Below are positions 38,081 to 47,178 of a stretch of 48,667 nt of DNA, piece after piece. The DNA is from Thermodiscus sp. (GTDB taxonomy: Archaea; Thermoproteota; Thermoprotei_A; Sulfolobales; Acidilobaceae): NCBI GenBank assembly GCA_015523485.1, contig WAKH01000018.1, positions 1 to 48,667 of the forward strand, given 5' to 3'. The notes under the pieces are model-generated. The model had not been told where the DNA came from. It ran no database searches and saw nothing but the letters and a program-made list of their open reading frames with translations. Each line of letters begins with the position of its first letter. Within the stretch, counting starts at the first letter, position 1. The position numbers and the translations under genes were made by a program.

Positions 38081-38533
38081 ATGAGTGATGAACTATTCGA
38101 TGAGATGCTTAGGGACATTGCAAAGACGTTGAAGAGAATGAGGATGCTGCGGGACGAGATAGAAGCTTACTTCACGAGAATGATGTTTGGGGTAGAAGAG
38201 CTATACGAGGATAGGCTGAGGAGCATGTCATCTGAGTTCGAGGAGCCGCTAGTCGAGATAAGAGACGTGGGAGACGAGATCCTAGTTTTGATTGACGTGT
38301 CGGGCGTTAAGGAAGAGACGATAGATGTCCGGGTAGGGGAGGACACTATAGTTGTGATGGGCGAGACTGACATTAGAAAGGTAGAGGAGGCGCTGAGGGG
38401 CTGGCATCTCGCTAGGACGAAGAGGGCCTACAAGGGAGTGTATAGGCTACCATCCAAGATTGATCCGTCAAGTGTTGTGGTCGAGAAAAAGGGTAGCCTG
38501 ATAGTTATTAGGGCTAGGAAGATTTCTTCTTAG
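38081..38533 (+). CDS. Hsp20/alpha-crystallin family small heat-shock protein
   Basis: EPLVEIRDVGDEILVLIDVSGVKEETIDVRVGEDTIVVMGE...YKGVYRLPSKIDPSSVVVEKKGSLIVIRARK. Confidence 0.85.
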   Translation: MSDELFDEMLRDIAKTLKRMRMLRDEIEAYFTRMMFGVEELYEDRLRSMSSEFEEPLVEIRDVGDEILVLIDVSGVKEETIDVRVGEDTIVVMGETDIRKVEEALRGWHLARTKRAYKGVYRLPSKIDPSSVVVEKKGSLIVIRARKISS

Positions 38534-40631
38534 TCTCTTCAACAGCCTCTCCGAGTATTTCTGCTATATCCTTAACCTCGAACCCGAAGTCTTCTGCTTC
38601 ACCGCGGAACATTGTATTACAGTATGGACACGCTACAGCCACAACTCGTTTACCATTACCAGTGGCTTCGAGAGTTTTGGCTGCTTCCTCTGCTCTTATT
38701 CTGGCTATTCTCTGTCCTCTCTTGATTTCGTAGAACATGTGTCCGCCTCCTCCACCGCAGCAGAAGCTCTTGTCCCTGGATCTTGGCATCTCTCTTATTC
38801 TTAGTCCTTTGACTTTCTTCAACACGGTTCTCGGTTCATCATAGTGGCCATTCCATCGTCCTAGGTAGCATGGGTCGTGGAAGGTTACTGTTAGGTTGAC
38901 TTCCTTGCTCGGCTTGATCTTACCCTCATTTAGAAGCCTTGCTAGGACTACGCTATGGTGTTCGACTTCGAGGTTTTCTAAGACCTTTGCGTATTCCTTG
39001 GTCTCCTCGTTGTTCTTTATGTAGTCAAGGTACTTCTTGTATTCATTCTTGAAGACGTGATAGCCGTGTGGGCAGTGGACTAATAGTTTCCTGAACTTGT
39101 ACTGGGATAGGGTTTCGAGGTTCATCTTCATTATTTCAACGAATAGAGTCTCCTCACCCATTCTCCTTGCTGGCTCGCCACAGCATCCCTCTTCTAGGAG
39201 TACGCCGACCTTGTAGCCAGCAGACTTTAGCAGTCTGATGGTGTTTTCTGCTACTGGCCTGATTCTCGGGTCGTAGCTGGCTACGCAGCCTATCCAGTAG
39301 ATGTAGTCGTATTCGTTGTCTGGGTCTGCTATTAGGTCTTCGCCGTATTTCTCAGCGAGTTCTCTTACCCAGTCTTCTCTATCGACTGGGTTGTAGCCGA
39401 AGGGATTGCCGGTTTGCTGCATTGTGTATAGTGCGTTTAATGCATCCTCGGGGATCTGTTCGCTTCCGGTGCTCATCATTCCTCTTCTAATGTCTATGAT
39501 TGTCTCGACGTGGTGTATTAGTACTGGGCACTCGTTTACGCATGCTCCACATGTTACACAGCTCCATATGGCTTCTGGGTCTATCTTAATGGATTGCTCT
39601 TCTTCTGATTCCTTCCATACGGTTTCCTCCCAAGCGTTTTGATACATTAAATCCTTCATGTTTATTATTACATTTCTTGGGGATAGTATCTTGCCTGAGG
39701 CAAACGCGGGACAGGAGTTGGTACACCTCATACAGCTTGTACAGGCGTCGTAATCCATCCTCTGCTTCCACGTAGTGTCCTTGAGCTTGACGATGCCAAT
39801 CGGCTTCTCCTCCTCTATCCTTTCATCGATATCCAGATATGCTCTGAGTGACTGGGCTGGCGGCTCGAGCCTGCTGAATGTTACATTCAATGTCGCTGCA
39901 GCAATGTGCCATAGGTTAGTGAATGGGATTAGTGCTAGGGTGAACTGGGCTATTAGGAAGTGGAATAGCCATAGTGGCCTGTAGATGGACTCGACTTCTC
40001 CTAGTGATAGTGTTAGTGCCCATTTATAGATGGGGTATCCTATGGGGTCAAACCATGCCTTCTCGTAAGCTGTTCGGGTAACTGAAGCTACAAGACCGTC
40101 TAGGAAGAAGCCTGTTACTACTATCGTGACGAATAATATGTGAACCACGTAGTAAACCGGATCCCTAGGTAAGTTTGGCGTTAATCCTAGAGCCCGTCTT
40201 AGGATTGCGATAATGCTTCCTACTATTACCATCACACCAGCAATATTGTTTAGAAGCTTGTAGATCATCCACACGTCTCCGGTGAGAATCCTAGTGACAT
40301 GTAGATCGATTGCTCTCAGAGTAGTTGCTATGAGTAGCCATAGCATTCCTCCATAGATAAGCAAATGTAGGAGACCGGGGAAGCGGTGTCTTACTACCTT
40401 CCACTGGAAAAGTGCATACTTTACTAGGTTTTTCAGCCTAGATCCTACTGGTTGTATTTTGATTCTCTGCCCTCCATAGGTCCATCTCTTGTAGGCTTCG
40501 TAGAGGCTGTAGAGCAGGACTATTACTGTGATTGTTGATACTATGTAGATTATTGGTTCAAGGTCTTCGACCATAGCGTAGTGTTGGATCTGTATTGGAT
40601 CCACCACTTCTAGCACCTCTAACCGGTACAC
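38514..40631 (-). CDS. HdrD-like protein: cytochrome-b/NarI-like membrane domain fused to two 4Fe-4S sites and two CCG domains
   Basis: Five hydrophobic segments at the N-terminus; CTSCMRCTNSCP and CVTCGACVNECP; CCG-type LLEEGCCGEPARR and FHDPCYLGRWNGHYDEPR...KSFCCGGGGGHMF. Confidence 0.9.
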   Translation of the reverse strand: MYRLEVLEVVDPIQIQHYAMVEDLEPIIYIVSTITVIVLLYSLYEAYKRWTYGGQRIKIQPVGSRLKNLVKYALFQWKVVRHRFPGLLHLLIYGGMLWLLIATTLRAIDLHVTRILTGDVWMIYKLLNNIAGVMVIVGSIIAILRRALGLTPNLPRDPVYYVVHILFVTIVVTGFFLDGLVASVTRTAYEKAWFDPIGYPIYKWALTLSLGEVESIYRPLWLFHFLIAQFTLALIPFTNLWHIAAATLNVTFSRLEPPAQSLRAYLDIDERIEEEKPIGIVKLKDTTWKQRMDYDACTSCMRCTNSCPAFASGKILSPRNVIINMKDLMYQNAWEETVWKESEEEQSIKIDPEAIWSCVTCGACVNECPVLIHHVETIIDIRRGMMSTGSEQIPEDALNALYTMQQTGNPFGYNPVDREDWVRELAEKYGEDLIADPDNEYDYIYWIGCVASYDPRIRPVAENTIRLLKSAGYKVGVLLEEGCCGEPARRMGEETLFVEIMKMNLETLSQYKFRKLLVHCPHGYHVFKNEYKKYLDYIKNNEETKEYAKVLENLEVEHHSVVLARLLNEGKIKPSKEVNLTVTFHDPCYLGRWNGHYDEPRTVLKKVKGLRIREMPRSRDKSFCCGGGGGHMFYEIKRGQRIARIRAEEAAKTLEATGNGKRVVAVACPYCNTMFRGEAEDFGFEVKDIAEILGEAVEETKKKSS

Positions 40632-40778
40632 AATCCATCGTTGTGTATTGTCAATTCATACTAACTATGGAATTACATTATAGGATATAGTCTGGAGCCT
40701 ATGCTTGCCTTAAAAACCCCATGGAGCCTAGGAATTAATTACTCTCCCCCTGTTACTTATCTGTGGGGACTGGAGATA

Positions 40779-43676
40779 GTGCCACAGCGTAAAACAAAGA
40801 CATTAGATGAGTTCCTTAAAAAGATCGACAAAGCAGTAAATGGTAGAAGTAAGCTACATACGAACAGCCGTAAAGATAGAGTAAAAACATCACATGGCAA
40901 CCAAGATAAGCCCAATAAAAAGGCGGTGTCAACTTTAGATAATTATCTATTTAGCTCAAAAAAGAAACAAGCTAGAAGCTCTCCGAAGCCCCCGGAGAGA
41001 ATAACGACTAGCAAAGAAGTAGTTGTATCACGTGCTCCAAGTAATATGCTATCTGAACAATTAGTGAGCAAGAAAGCGGAAGAAAAAACCATTATAAAAG
41101 AAAATATGAGACCAGCTAAACAAGTAAAAGCATCAGTTAGTAGTAGAGGCATATTCTTAACCATAGACGAATCCTACGTGAAAGAGGCTTACGGGTATCT
41201 ATTGGATATCAGGTATGATGGATCTCTGGGTAAGGCGGTGGCATTCATATACGATATAAACAAGGATAAACTAGTCAAGTGGATCGATCGAACAGGTCAT
41301 AGGCCATACTTCCTAACGGACGCCACACCAGAGCAACTAGCCGAGATGAAACCCCCGATTACAAGTGATGAGAGGGTTGTTAGCATAGAGGTAGTATCAA
41401 AGACACATCCAATCCAAAGAAAGAAAATCAAGCTTACGAAGATCGTCGTTTCAGATCCACTAGCTGTGAGAAGCCTGCGAGATAGGGTAAAGGAAAATGG
41501 ATTCAATTACTGGGAGGCTGATATAAGATATCACCACAACTACATATTTGACGAGCACCTTATCCCAGGCATGATCTATAAGGTTTCAAAACGATGGAAG
41601 CTCGAGAACATTGACCCAGAGAAGGCTTCTAGGCTCGTGGAGGAGGTATTCCCCGAGGAGTCAAGAGAATTCAAGAAGCTGGCAAGGGAGTGGATGCCGA
41701 TCTTCGAGCAGCCACCTCCGGATATTCCACGTGTAGCGATAGATATCGAGGTATACTCTCCAGAGTCAGATGAGCTACCCGATCAACACAAGGCGCCATA
41801 TCCCGTGATAAGCATCGCTTTAGTCGACAATAAGGGGATGAAGAAGGTACTATTGCTCGACCGGGATGATGTAGACAAGGGGGACCTATCTAACATTGAT
41901 GCGGAGATAGAGCTCTTCTCAGATGAGACCCAACTCTTAATCCGAGCATTAGAAATTATCTCTGAATATCCAGTAGTTTTGACATTTAACGGAGACAACT
42001 TCGACCTCCCATACATTTACAACCGTCTTGTCTCACTCGGTATCGATCCAAACACCCTGCCTTTCGATTTCAAGCAGGACTATGTTACCTTCACACATGC
42101 CCTACACGTGGACCTACACAGATTCTTCGACATAAGAGCTCTCCAAGTATACGCTTTCGGCAACAAGTATCGCGAAAAAAGCCTGGATGCTATAGCCGAA
42201 GCCCTACTAGGAAGGAAGAAAATCCAGCTCGAAAAACCAGTGTCAGAGCTAAGCCTCGAGGAACTCGCCAGTTATAACTTGAGGGACGCCGAACTAACAT
42301 TGGAATTAACAACCTATTCCAATAACCTTGTATGGAACCTAATCATCCTCCTAATGCGTATCAGTAAACTCGGGCTTGAAGACGTAACCCGCACACAGGT
42401 CTCTGGCTGGATCAAGAGTTTAATGAACTGGGAGCACAGGCGGAGAAAATACTTGATACCGTCCAGGGATGAGATAGCCGTATATGGCAATACGGCGAGG
42501 TCACAGGCGATAATAAAGGATAAGAAATACAAGGGTGCAAAAGTCCTACAGCCGCCACAGGGAGTATTCTTCAACATTTATGTACTTGACTTCGCCAGCC
42601 TATACCCGTCGATAATAAAGAATTGGAACCTGAGCTACGAGACCGTAAACAATCCCTACTGTAAGGGTGAGAAGGAAGAGATTCCGGAAGTAGGCCATTT
42701 CGTGTGCCGATCTATACATGGCATATCAAGCCTTATAGTAGGTCTGCTCAAGGACTTCCGAGTGAAAATCTACAAGAAAAAGGCCAAAGATAAATCTCTT
42801 CCAGAATCAGAGAGGCTATGGTACGATACCGTTCAGGCAGCGATGAAAGTCTACGTTAATGCTAGCTATGGAGTATTCGGAACCGAATCATTCCACCTCT
42901 ACTCGCTCGCCGTGGCTGAGAGCGTAACTACAATAGGGAGAATGGTCCTCACAGCAACTGAAGAGAAGGCTCGTGAGCTCGACCTAATCATCCTGTATGG
43001 AGACACAGACTCGGTATTCATATGGGACCCGCCTGAAGAGAAGATTGAAGAGTTAAGGAAGTATATAAAAGAGAGATTCAACCTTGACCTTGAGAAGGAC
43101 AAGGAATTCAAAATTGGATTATTCTCGGGATTAAAGAAGAACTATATCGGAATAACGAGAGATGGCTCTATTGTAATAAAAGGCATGGTTGGTAAGAAAA
43201 GCAACACGCCAGAATTCATTAAGAAGGAGTTCAGGAAAGCCGTTGAAATCCTGTCAGAACTAGACAATCCAGAGGACGTGGTCAAAATCCTTGAGAAAAT
43301 GAGGGTCCATGTAGGCGAGATCTACAAGAAGCTCAGAAAACGAGCCTATACGCTTGACGAACTTGCGATAAGGGTAATGCTATCAAAAGATCCAAGAGAA
43401 TATCGGAAGAATACGCCTCAACACGTAAAAGCAGCACTCCTATTGAGGAAGAATGGGATAAGGGTTGGTAAGGGATCAATAGTCTCATTCGTAAAAACAA
43501 AAGACAGTCTCGGCGTCAAACCGGTAAAGCTAGCTAAACTCAGCGAAGTAGACACTTCAAAGTACTTCGACTACGTGAAAACCGTGTTCGAGCAGATGTT
43601 ACTGGCGCTAGGTGTACACTGGAATGCATTGGGAGGATCGGCTTTAACCGATCTATTAAACCGTGCAGAACATTAG
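40779..43676 (+). CDS. polB: Family B DNA polymerase
   Basis: Exo I VAIDIEVYSP, Pol motif DFASLYPSIIKNWNLSYETV, KVYVNASYGVFG, and YGDTDSVF. GTG at 40779 with upstream ggag is a better start than the track ATG at 40701. Confidence 0.95.
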   Translation: MPQRKTKTLDEFLKKIDKAVNGRSKLHTNSRKDRVKTSHGNQDKPNKKAVSTLDNYLFSSKKKQARSSPKPPERITTSKEVVVSRAPSNMLSEQLVSKKAEEKTIIKENMRPAKQVKASVSSRGIFLTIDESYVKEAYGYLLDIRYDGSLGKAVAFIYDINKDKLVKWIDRTGHRPYFLTDATPEQLAEMKPPITSDERVVSIEVVSKTHPIQRKKIKLTKIVVSDPLAVRSLRDRVKENGFNYWEADIRYHHNYIFDEHLIPGMIYKVSKRWKLENIDPEKASRLVEEVFPEESREFKKLAREWMPIFEQPPPDIPRVAIDIEVYSPESDELPDQHKAPYPVISIALVDNKGMKKVLLLDRDDVDKGDLSNIDAEIELFSDETQLLIRALEIISEYPVVLTFNGDNFDLPYIYNRLVSLGIDPNTLPFDFKQDYVTFTHALHVDLHRFFDIRALQVYAFGNKYREKSLDAIAEALLGRKKIQLEKPVSELSLEELASYNLRDAELTLELTTYSNNLVWNLIILLMRISKLGLEDVTRTQVSGWIKSLMNWEHRRRKYLIPSRDEIAVYGNTARSQAIIKDKKYKGAKVLQPPQGVFFNIYVLDFASLYPSIIKNWNLSYETVNNPYCKGEKEEIPEVGHFVCRSIHGISSLIVGLLKDFRVKIYKKKAKDKSLPESERLWYDTVQAAMKVYVNASYGVFGTESFHLYSLAVAESVTTIGRMVLTATEEKARELDLIILYGDTDSVFIWDPPEEKIEELRKYIKERFNLDLEKDKEFKIGLFSGLKKNYIGITRDGSIVIKGMVGKKSNTPEFIKKEFRKAVEILSELDNPEDVVKILEKMRVHVGEIYKKLRKRAYTLDELAIRVMLSKDPREYRKNTPQHVKAALLLRKNGIRVGKGSIVSFVKTKDSLGVKPVKLAKLSEVDTSKYFDYVKTVFEQMLLALGVHWNALGGSALTDLLNRAEH

Positions 43677-43721
43677 CAATTTATGTTTAGAAGCTATCTT
43701 TAACTAGATCCTGGTGGTAGT

Positions 43722-45308
43722 TTGCCGTCTAGAGGGGGTGTTGCATTCTCTAATGCAGTTATTGCAATTGTCCTCATAGTCATAATCATCGCCGGAATTA
43801 TCCTGTGGATAACAAAGCCGTGGAGCGTGGAGCCAGTCACTACCACAACTAGTACGACTAGACCAGAATATTCCCAGTTAACGATAGGTGTGGTCTCAAG
43901 CAAGATAGTATTGGACCCAGCCGTCGCAGACGACTATGTCTCATGGGAAATCCTCTCAAAGGTAATGGAAGGCCTCGTGAAAATCGATCCCAAAACAGGC
44001 GCCATTAAGCCAGGCATTGCTGAGAGATGGTCGACCCCTGATAACGGGCTAACATGGATATTCATATTGAGGAAAGGAGTGAAATTCGCTGATGGAACTG
44101 AGTTAAAGGCAGAGGACGTAGTAAGAAGTATCCAGAGAGTCATGATAATTAGAGGATCCTATTCATGGTTAGTGACAGAATTCGTGTATAATATACAGGC
44201 TCTGAATGATACCGCGGTAATGATAAAGCTAAAGAAATCAGTCCAAGACTTCCCTGTTATCGCAAGCCTGCCTGTTTACTACATAGTCCACCCCAATTAT
44301 CCACTACAGAACCCAGTACCTGGAGCAACTTACGGTGGAGTGGGTCCGTACAAGATTGACTCAGTGACCACCAACCAAATCATCCTGTCCGTAAATCCAA
44401 ACTACTACGGTGAGCAGCCAGGAACCAAGAAACTCGTCTTCAAGCTTTATCCGAGCAGCTCAGACTTAAGGAGCGCGTTGGAAAATGGAGAAATAGATAT
44501 TGCATGGTGGGGCCTAACGCAGGAAGATGCGGCCAAACTAAAATCTGAAGGCTACAATGTCATTACATCTGATAAGACCGCTGTCAAGATCCTAGCTTTG
44601 AAGGTTTCAGGTACTAGGCCTACCCATCTCCCAGAAGTGAGAAAAGCAATTGCATACGCGGTAGATCCACAAGCCGTTTCAAACGCCTTACCAGGCGATT
44701 ACGACGAACCAGTTCTCAGCGTTATCCCCTCAAACTACATTGGATATACCGAAGCATACAAGAATTATACAGGTAAAATGATTGACAAATCTAAAGAATT
44801 ACTGAGAAAGGCTGGATACGGCGAATTCAACCTCCTAAGACTGACCCTAATAATTTCGTCAAGTACATATGGTTCAAGCGACCTCGCTATAGCCAATGAA
44901 ATCAAGAAGGACATTGAAGAGACGGGCGTTGCTTTCGTCGAGATAAAGGATCTTCCACATGACGCGTTTCTAGGAGCCATATTAACAGGGGACTATGATA
45001 TGGCACTCATTACTCTATACCCAATATATCCCGATCCAGCATTTTACATAATGCTAAGCGTGTATAGTAAAGCGAACAAGTATCTTGGAATAGGATATGT
45101 TAATCCACAAGCAGATACCCAGATTGAACTGGCCTTGTCAACCGTAGATTACTCTCTCCGGGCAAGAATATACGAAACCATTCAAACTACTTATCTGAGC
45201 CATGACGTTCCACTAGTACCGTTAGTCGAATTCCCAACGTTCGCCGCGATGAAGAGCGACATAACAGGCGTAGAAATACTGCCAAATATGTTCCTATCAA
45301 CTCCCTAA
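43722..45308 (+). CDS. ABC transporter substrate-binding protein, family 5 (peptide/nickel type)
   Basis: N-terminal TM anchor and Thr-rich linker, then YVSWEILSKVMEGLVKIDPKTGAIKPGIAERWSTPDNGLTWIFILRKGVKFADGTELKAEDVVRSIQR. Confidence 0.93.
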   Translation: MPSRGGVAFSNAVIAIVLIVIIIAGIILWITKPWSVEPVTTTTSTTRPEYSQLTIGVVSSKIVLDPAVADDYVSWEILSKVMEGLVKIDPKTGAIKPGIAERWSTPDNGLTWIFILRKGVKFADGTELKAEDVVRSIQRVMIIRGSYSWLVTEFVYNIQALNDTAVMIKLKKSVQDFPVIASLPVYYIVHPNYPLQNPVPGATYGGVGPYKIDSVTTNQIILSVNPNYYGEQPGTKKLVFKLYPSSSDLRSALENGEIDIAWWGLTQEDAAKLKSEGYNVITSDKTAVKILALKVSGTRPTHLPEVRKAIAYAVDPQAVSNALPGDYDEPVLSVIPSNYIGYTEAYKNYTGKMIDKSKELLRKAGYGEFNLLRLTLIISSSTYGSSDLAIANEIKKDIEETGVAFVEIKDLPHDAFLGAILTGDYDMALITLYPIYPDPAFYIMLSVYSKANKYLGIGYVNPQADTQIELALSTVDYSLRARIYETIQTTYLSHDVPLVPLVEFPTFAAMKSDITGVEILPNMFLSTP

Positions 45309-45363
45309 AGCAATTAATCACTACGAGAGATATCTACCCTATTTCCAATAATATAATGATGAA

Positions 45364-45424
45364 GGGCTATGATGAACGACTTCGGATCTGAAAAATAATG
45401 TTGATCCGTGTGAGGTCTGAGCCC
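45364..45424 (+). ncRNA. C/D box sRNA (2'-O-methylation guide)
   Basis: GGGC-TA[ATGATGA]... : C box ATGATGA 45369-45375; guide ACGACTTCGGAT 45376-45387 (12 nt); D' CTGA 45388-45391; spacer AAAATA; C' ATGTTGA 45398-45404; guide TCCGTGTGAGGT 45405-45416 (12 nt); D CTGA 45417-45420; terminal stem GGGC 45364-45367 with GCCC 45421-45424. Confidence 0.85.
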
Positions 45425-45438
45425 TTATACTTAGCTAA

Positions 45439-46107
45439 TCACATTAAGTTTTCCAGCAGAGTCTTAGAGCACCCACCCACGAACCTCATCCTTTTGATAG
45501 ATTTTTCCTGACCTTGCACAAAGAGATTCCCAAGTAAGCCCTCTTCCGAGGGTGATAATATCAAGACTTCCCCGATTCCATTCAATTCAGACATAAGAGC
45601 CAATATTAAAGCGGAATAAAGGAGGACTAGCTCGTTATCTGAGCTTTCCACGACTACTATCGCCTTAGACTCGCGTGGTATATAGAATGATACAGGTAGC
45701 TGGATGCCCGAAGGGCTTGCTAGGTATGCATTTTCTAAGTACTCATGCCCTTTTGCTTGCAACAAGCTCTTGATTTCTTTCTTACACTCAATAGTAGAGT
45801 CGGATGAGAGTAGTAGCTTATACAGGGCCTTCATGGCTAGGAGTGCTAGCATTCCCTTGTCTGTTAGACTGTAATATATTTCCCTACCTATCTTCTTGGA
45901 TGATACCGCACCGCCATTTTCGAGCATTCTGAGATACTTAGCCGCTGTACTACTATTAAGATTACATCTATTTAATATATGAGTTTTTTTGGATGAACCA
46001 TGTGATAATTGTACTAGGACACACTTGAATATATCAAAGTAGCCCCTATAGCGCCTGCTATGTGTATCTCGTTCCATAATCTCTTCACTGTATAGTTTGA
46101 TGTTCAA
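45439..46107 (-). CDS. Winged-helix transcriptional regulator with C-terminal sensor-like domain
   Basis: SSKKTHILNRCNLNSSTAAKYLRMLENGGAVSSKKIGREIYYSLTDKGMLAL. Confidence 0.75.
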   Translation of the reverse strand: MNIKLYSEEIMERDTHSRRYRGYFDIFKCVLVQLSHGSSKKTHILNRCNLNSSTAAKYLRMLENGGAVSSKKIGREIYYSLTDKGMLALLAMKALYKLLLSSDSTIECKKEIKSLLQAKGHEYLENAYLASPSGIQLPVSFYIPRESKAIVVVESSDNELVLLYSALILALMSELNGIGEVLILSPSEEGLLGNLFVQGQEKSIKRMRFVGGCSKTLLENLM

Positions 46108-46203
46108 ATGTTATGCACCCTTGTTACTCCGTGTCAAGAGCCTTGTTGACGCGTTAATATCTGAATGGTTTGATAATACATGTAAAACCATCGATGATAA
46201 CGT

Positions 46204-46313
46204 TGGTGGGCCCGCGGGGATTTGAACCCCGGACCACGGGGTCCCGAGTCGGGCACCGCCCCCTGTCGGGGCTCGGCGTACCCCGCATCCTAGCCAGGCT
46301 AGACGACGGGCCC
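46204..46313 (-). tRNA. tRNA-Pro (anticodon CGG), with encoded CCA and a 32-nt intron
   Basis: Acceptor GGGCCCG/CGGGCCC, D arm GTCTAGCCTGGCTAGGAT, anticodon stem CGGGG/CCCCG, loop T-[intron]-TCGGGA, T arm CGGGG-TTCAAAT-CCCCG, then ACCA. Confidence 0.9.
46248..46279 (-). other. tRNA intron (32 nt) at position 32/33
   Basis: Intron acgccgagccccgacagggggcggtgcccgac. BHB: central helix CGGG (27-30) with intron CCCG, bulges GU^A and AC^U, inner helix CGCCG/CGGUG. Confidence 0.8.
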
Positions 46314-46404
46314 TTCATTCCGTTTTGTGTTCATCATTAGTAACAGGAGTCATCCAGTTATAATAGTTTAGGAGAAGATATTTAGACTCTAGCTTAATTT
46401 CTTA

Positions 46405-47178
46405 ATGATGGTGATTCGACCATTGTCTATAACGAGGCCTGGAGACTACGTGATCGCTATAATAGCTAGGCGTATTGCTGGAGACATTGTAATGAGTGAA
46501 GATCCAGGTTCTGCGCTCAGGAAATGGAGAGAATATTTTGGAGCAAGCCAGCATGAAGTAGCAAAACAAATGGGTGTCTCAGCAAGCGTAGTCAGCGACT
46601 ATGAGAAGGGGAGAAGGCTCCCTGGAGCCCGGTTCATCCATAGATTTGTCTCAGCTCTAATAGTAATAGACCAGTCGAGAGGCTGGACAAAGATTCAAGA
46701 ATTAACTAGGACGCTGGGCCTTCCGGCTGGAGCGATCATCGACATGAGAGAGTTCAGAGAAGCATTGACAATTGAGCAATTGCTAGAAGCTGTGAAGGGC
46801 GTCCTTCTCGCCCCTGACTATCCAATAAATAAGAGGGTCTATGGCTATACGATTGTTGATAGCATTAAAGCGATCGCAACATTATCTGGCATGCAATTCT
46901 ACGCCCTGCTCGGTGGGACCCCTGAGCGTGCAATTGTATTTACAGGCGTACGCATGGGTAGGAGTCCGATGGTGGCAGTAAGGGTTTCACCAGTAAAGCC
47001 AGGAATCGTAGTCATACATGGTCCAAGGGAGAAATTGGATCCTCTAGCAGTTGAACTTGCAAAGCTTGATGGCGTGCCATTAATACTTAGCTTAGCCGAG
47101 TCTGTTGATGAGCTAGTTAAGGGTCTAAGAAAGTATAGCGTTGGGGAGGCTATTCTTCCTGTTGGAGCTTTAGGATAG
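46405..47178 (+). CDS. XRE-type HTH transcriptional regulator (archaeal)
   Basis: LRKWREYFGASQHEVAKQMGVSASVVSDYEKGRRLPGARFIHRFVSALI. Confidence 0.88.
   Translation: MMVIRPLSITRPGDYVIAIIARRIAGDIVMSEDPGSALRKWREYFGASQHEVAKQMGVSASVVSDYEKGRRLPGARFIHRFVSALIVIDQSRGWTKIQELTRTLGLPAGAIIDMREFREALTIEQLLEAVKGVLLAPDYPINKRVYGYTIVDSIKAIATLSGMQFYALLGGTPERAIVFTGVRMGRSPMVAVRVSPVKPGIVVIHGPREKLDPLAVELAKLDGVPLILSLAESVDELVKGLRKYSVGEAILPVGALG

Noticed and set aside
46321-46380. Possible second C/D box sRNA on the minus strand upstream of tRNA-Pro (contains AATGATGA)
   Set aside because: C-box-like sequence present but no CUGA D/D' boxes at suitable spacing.
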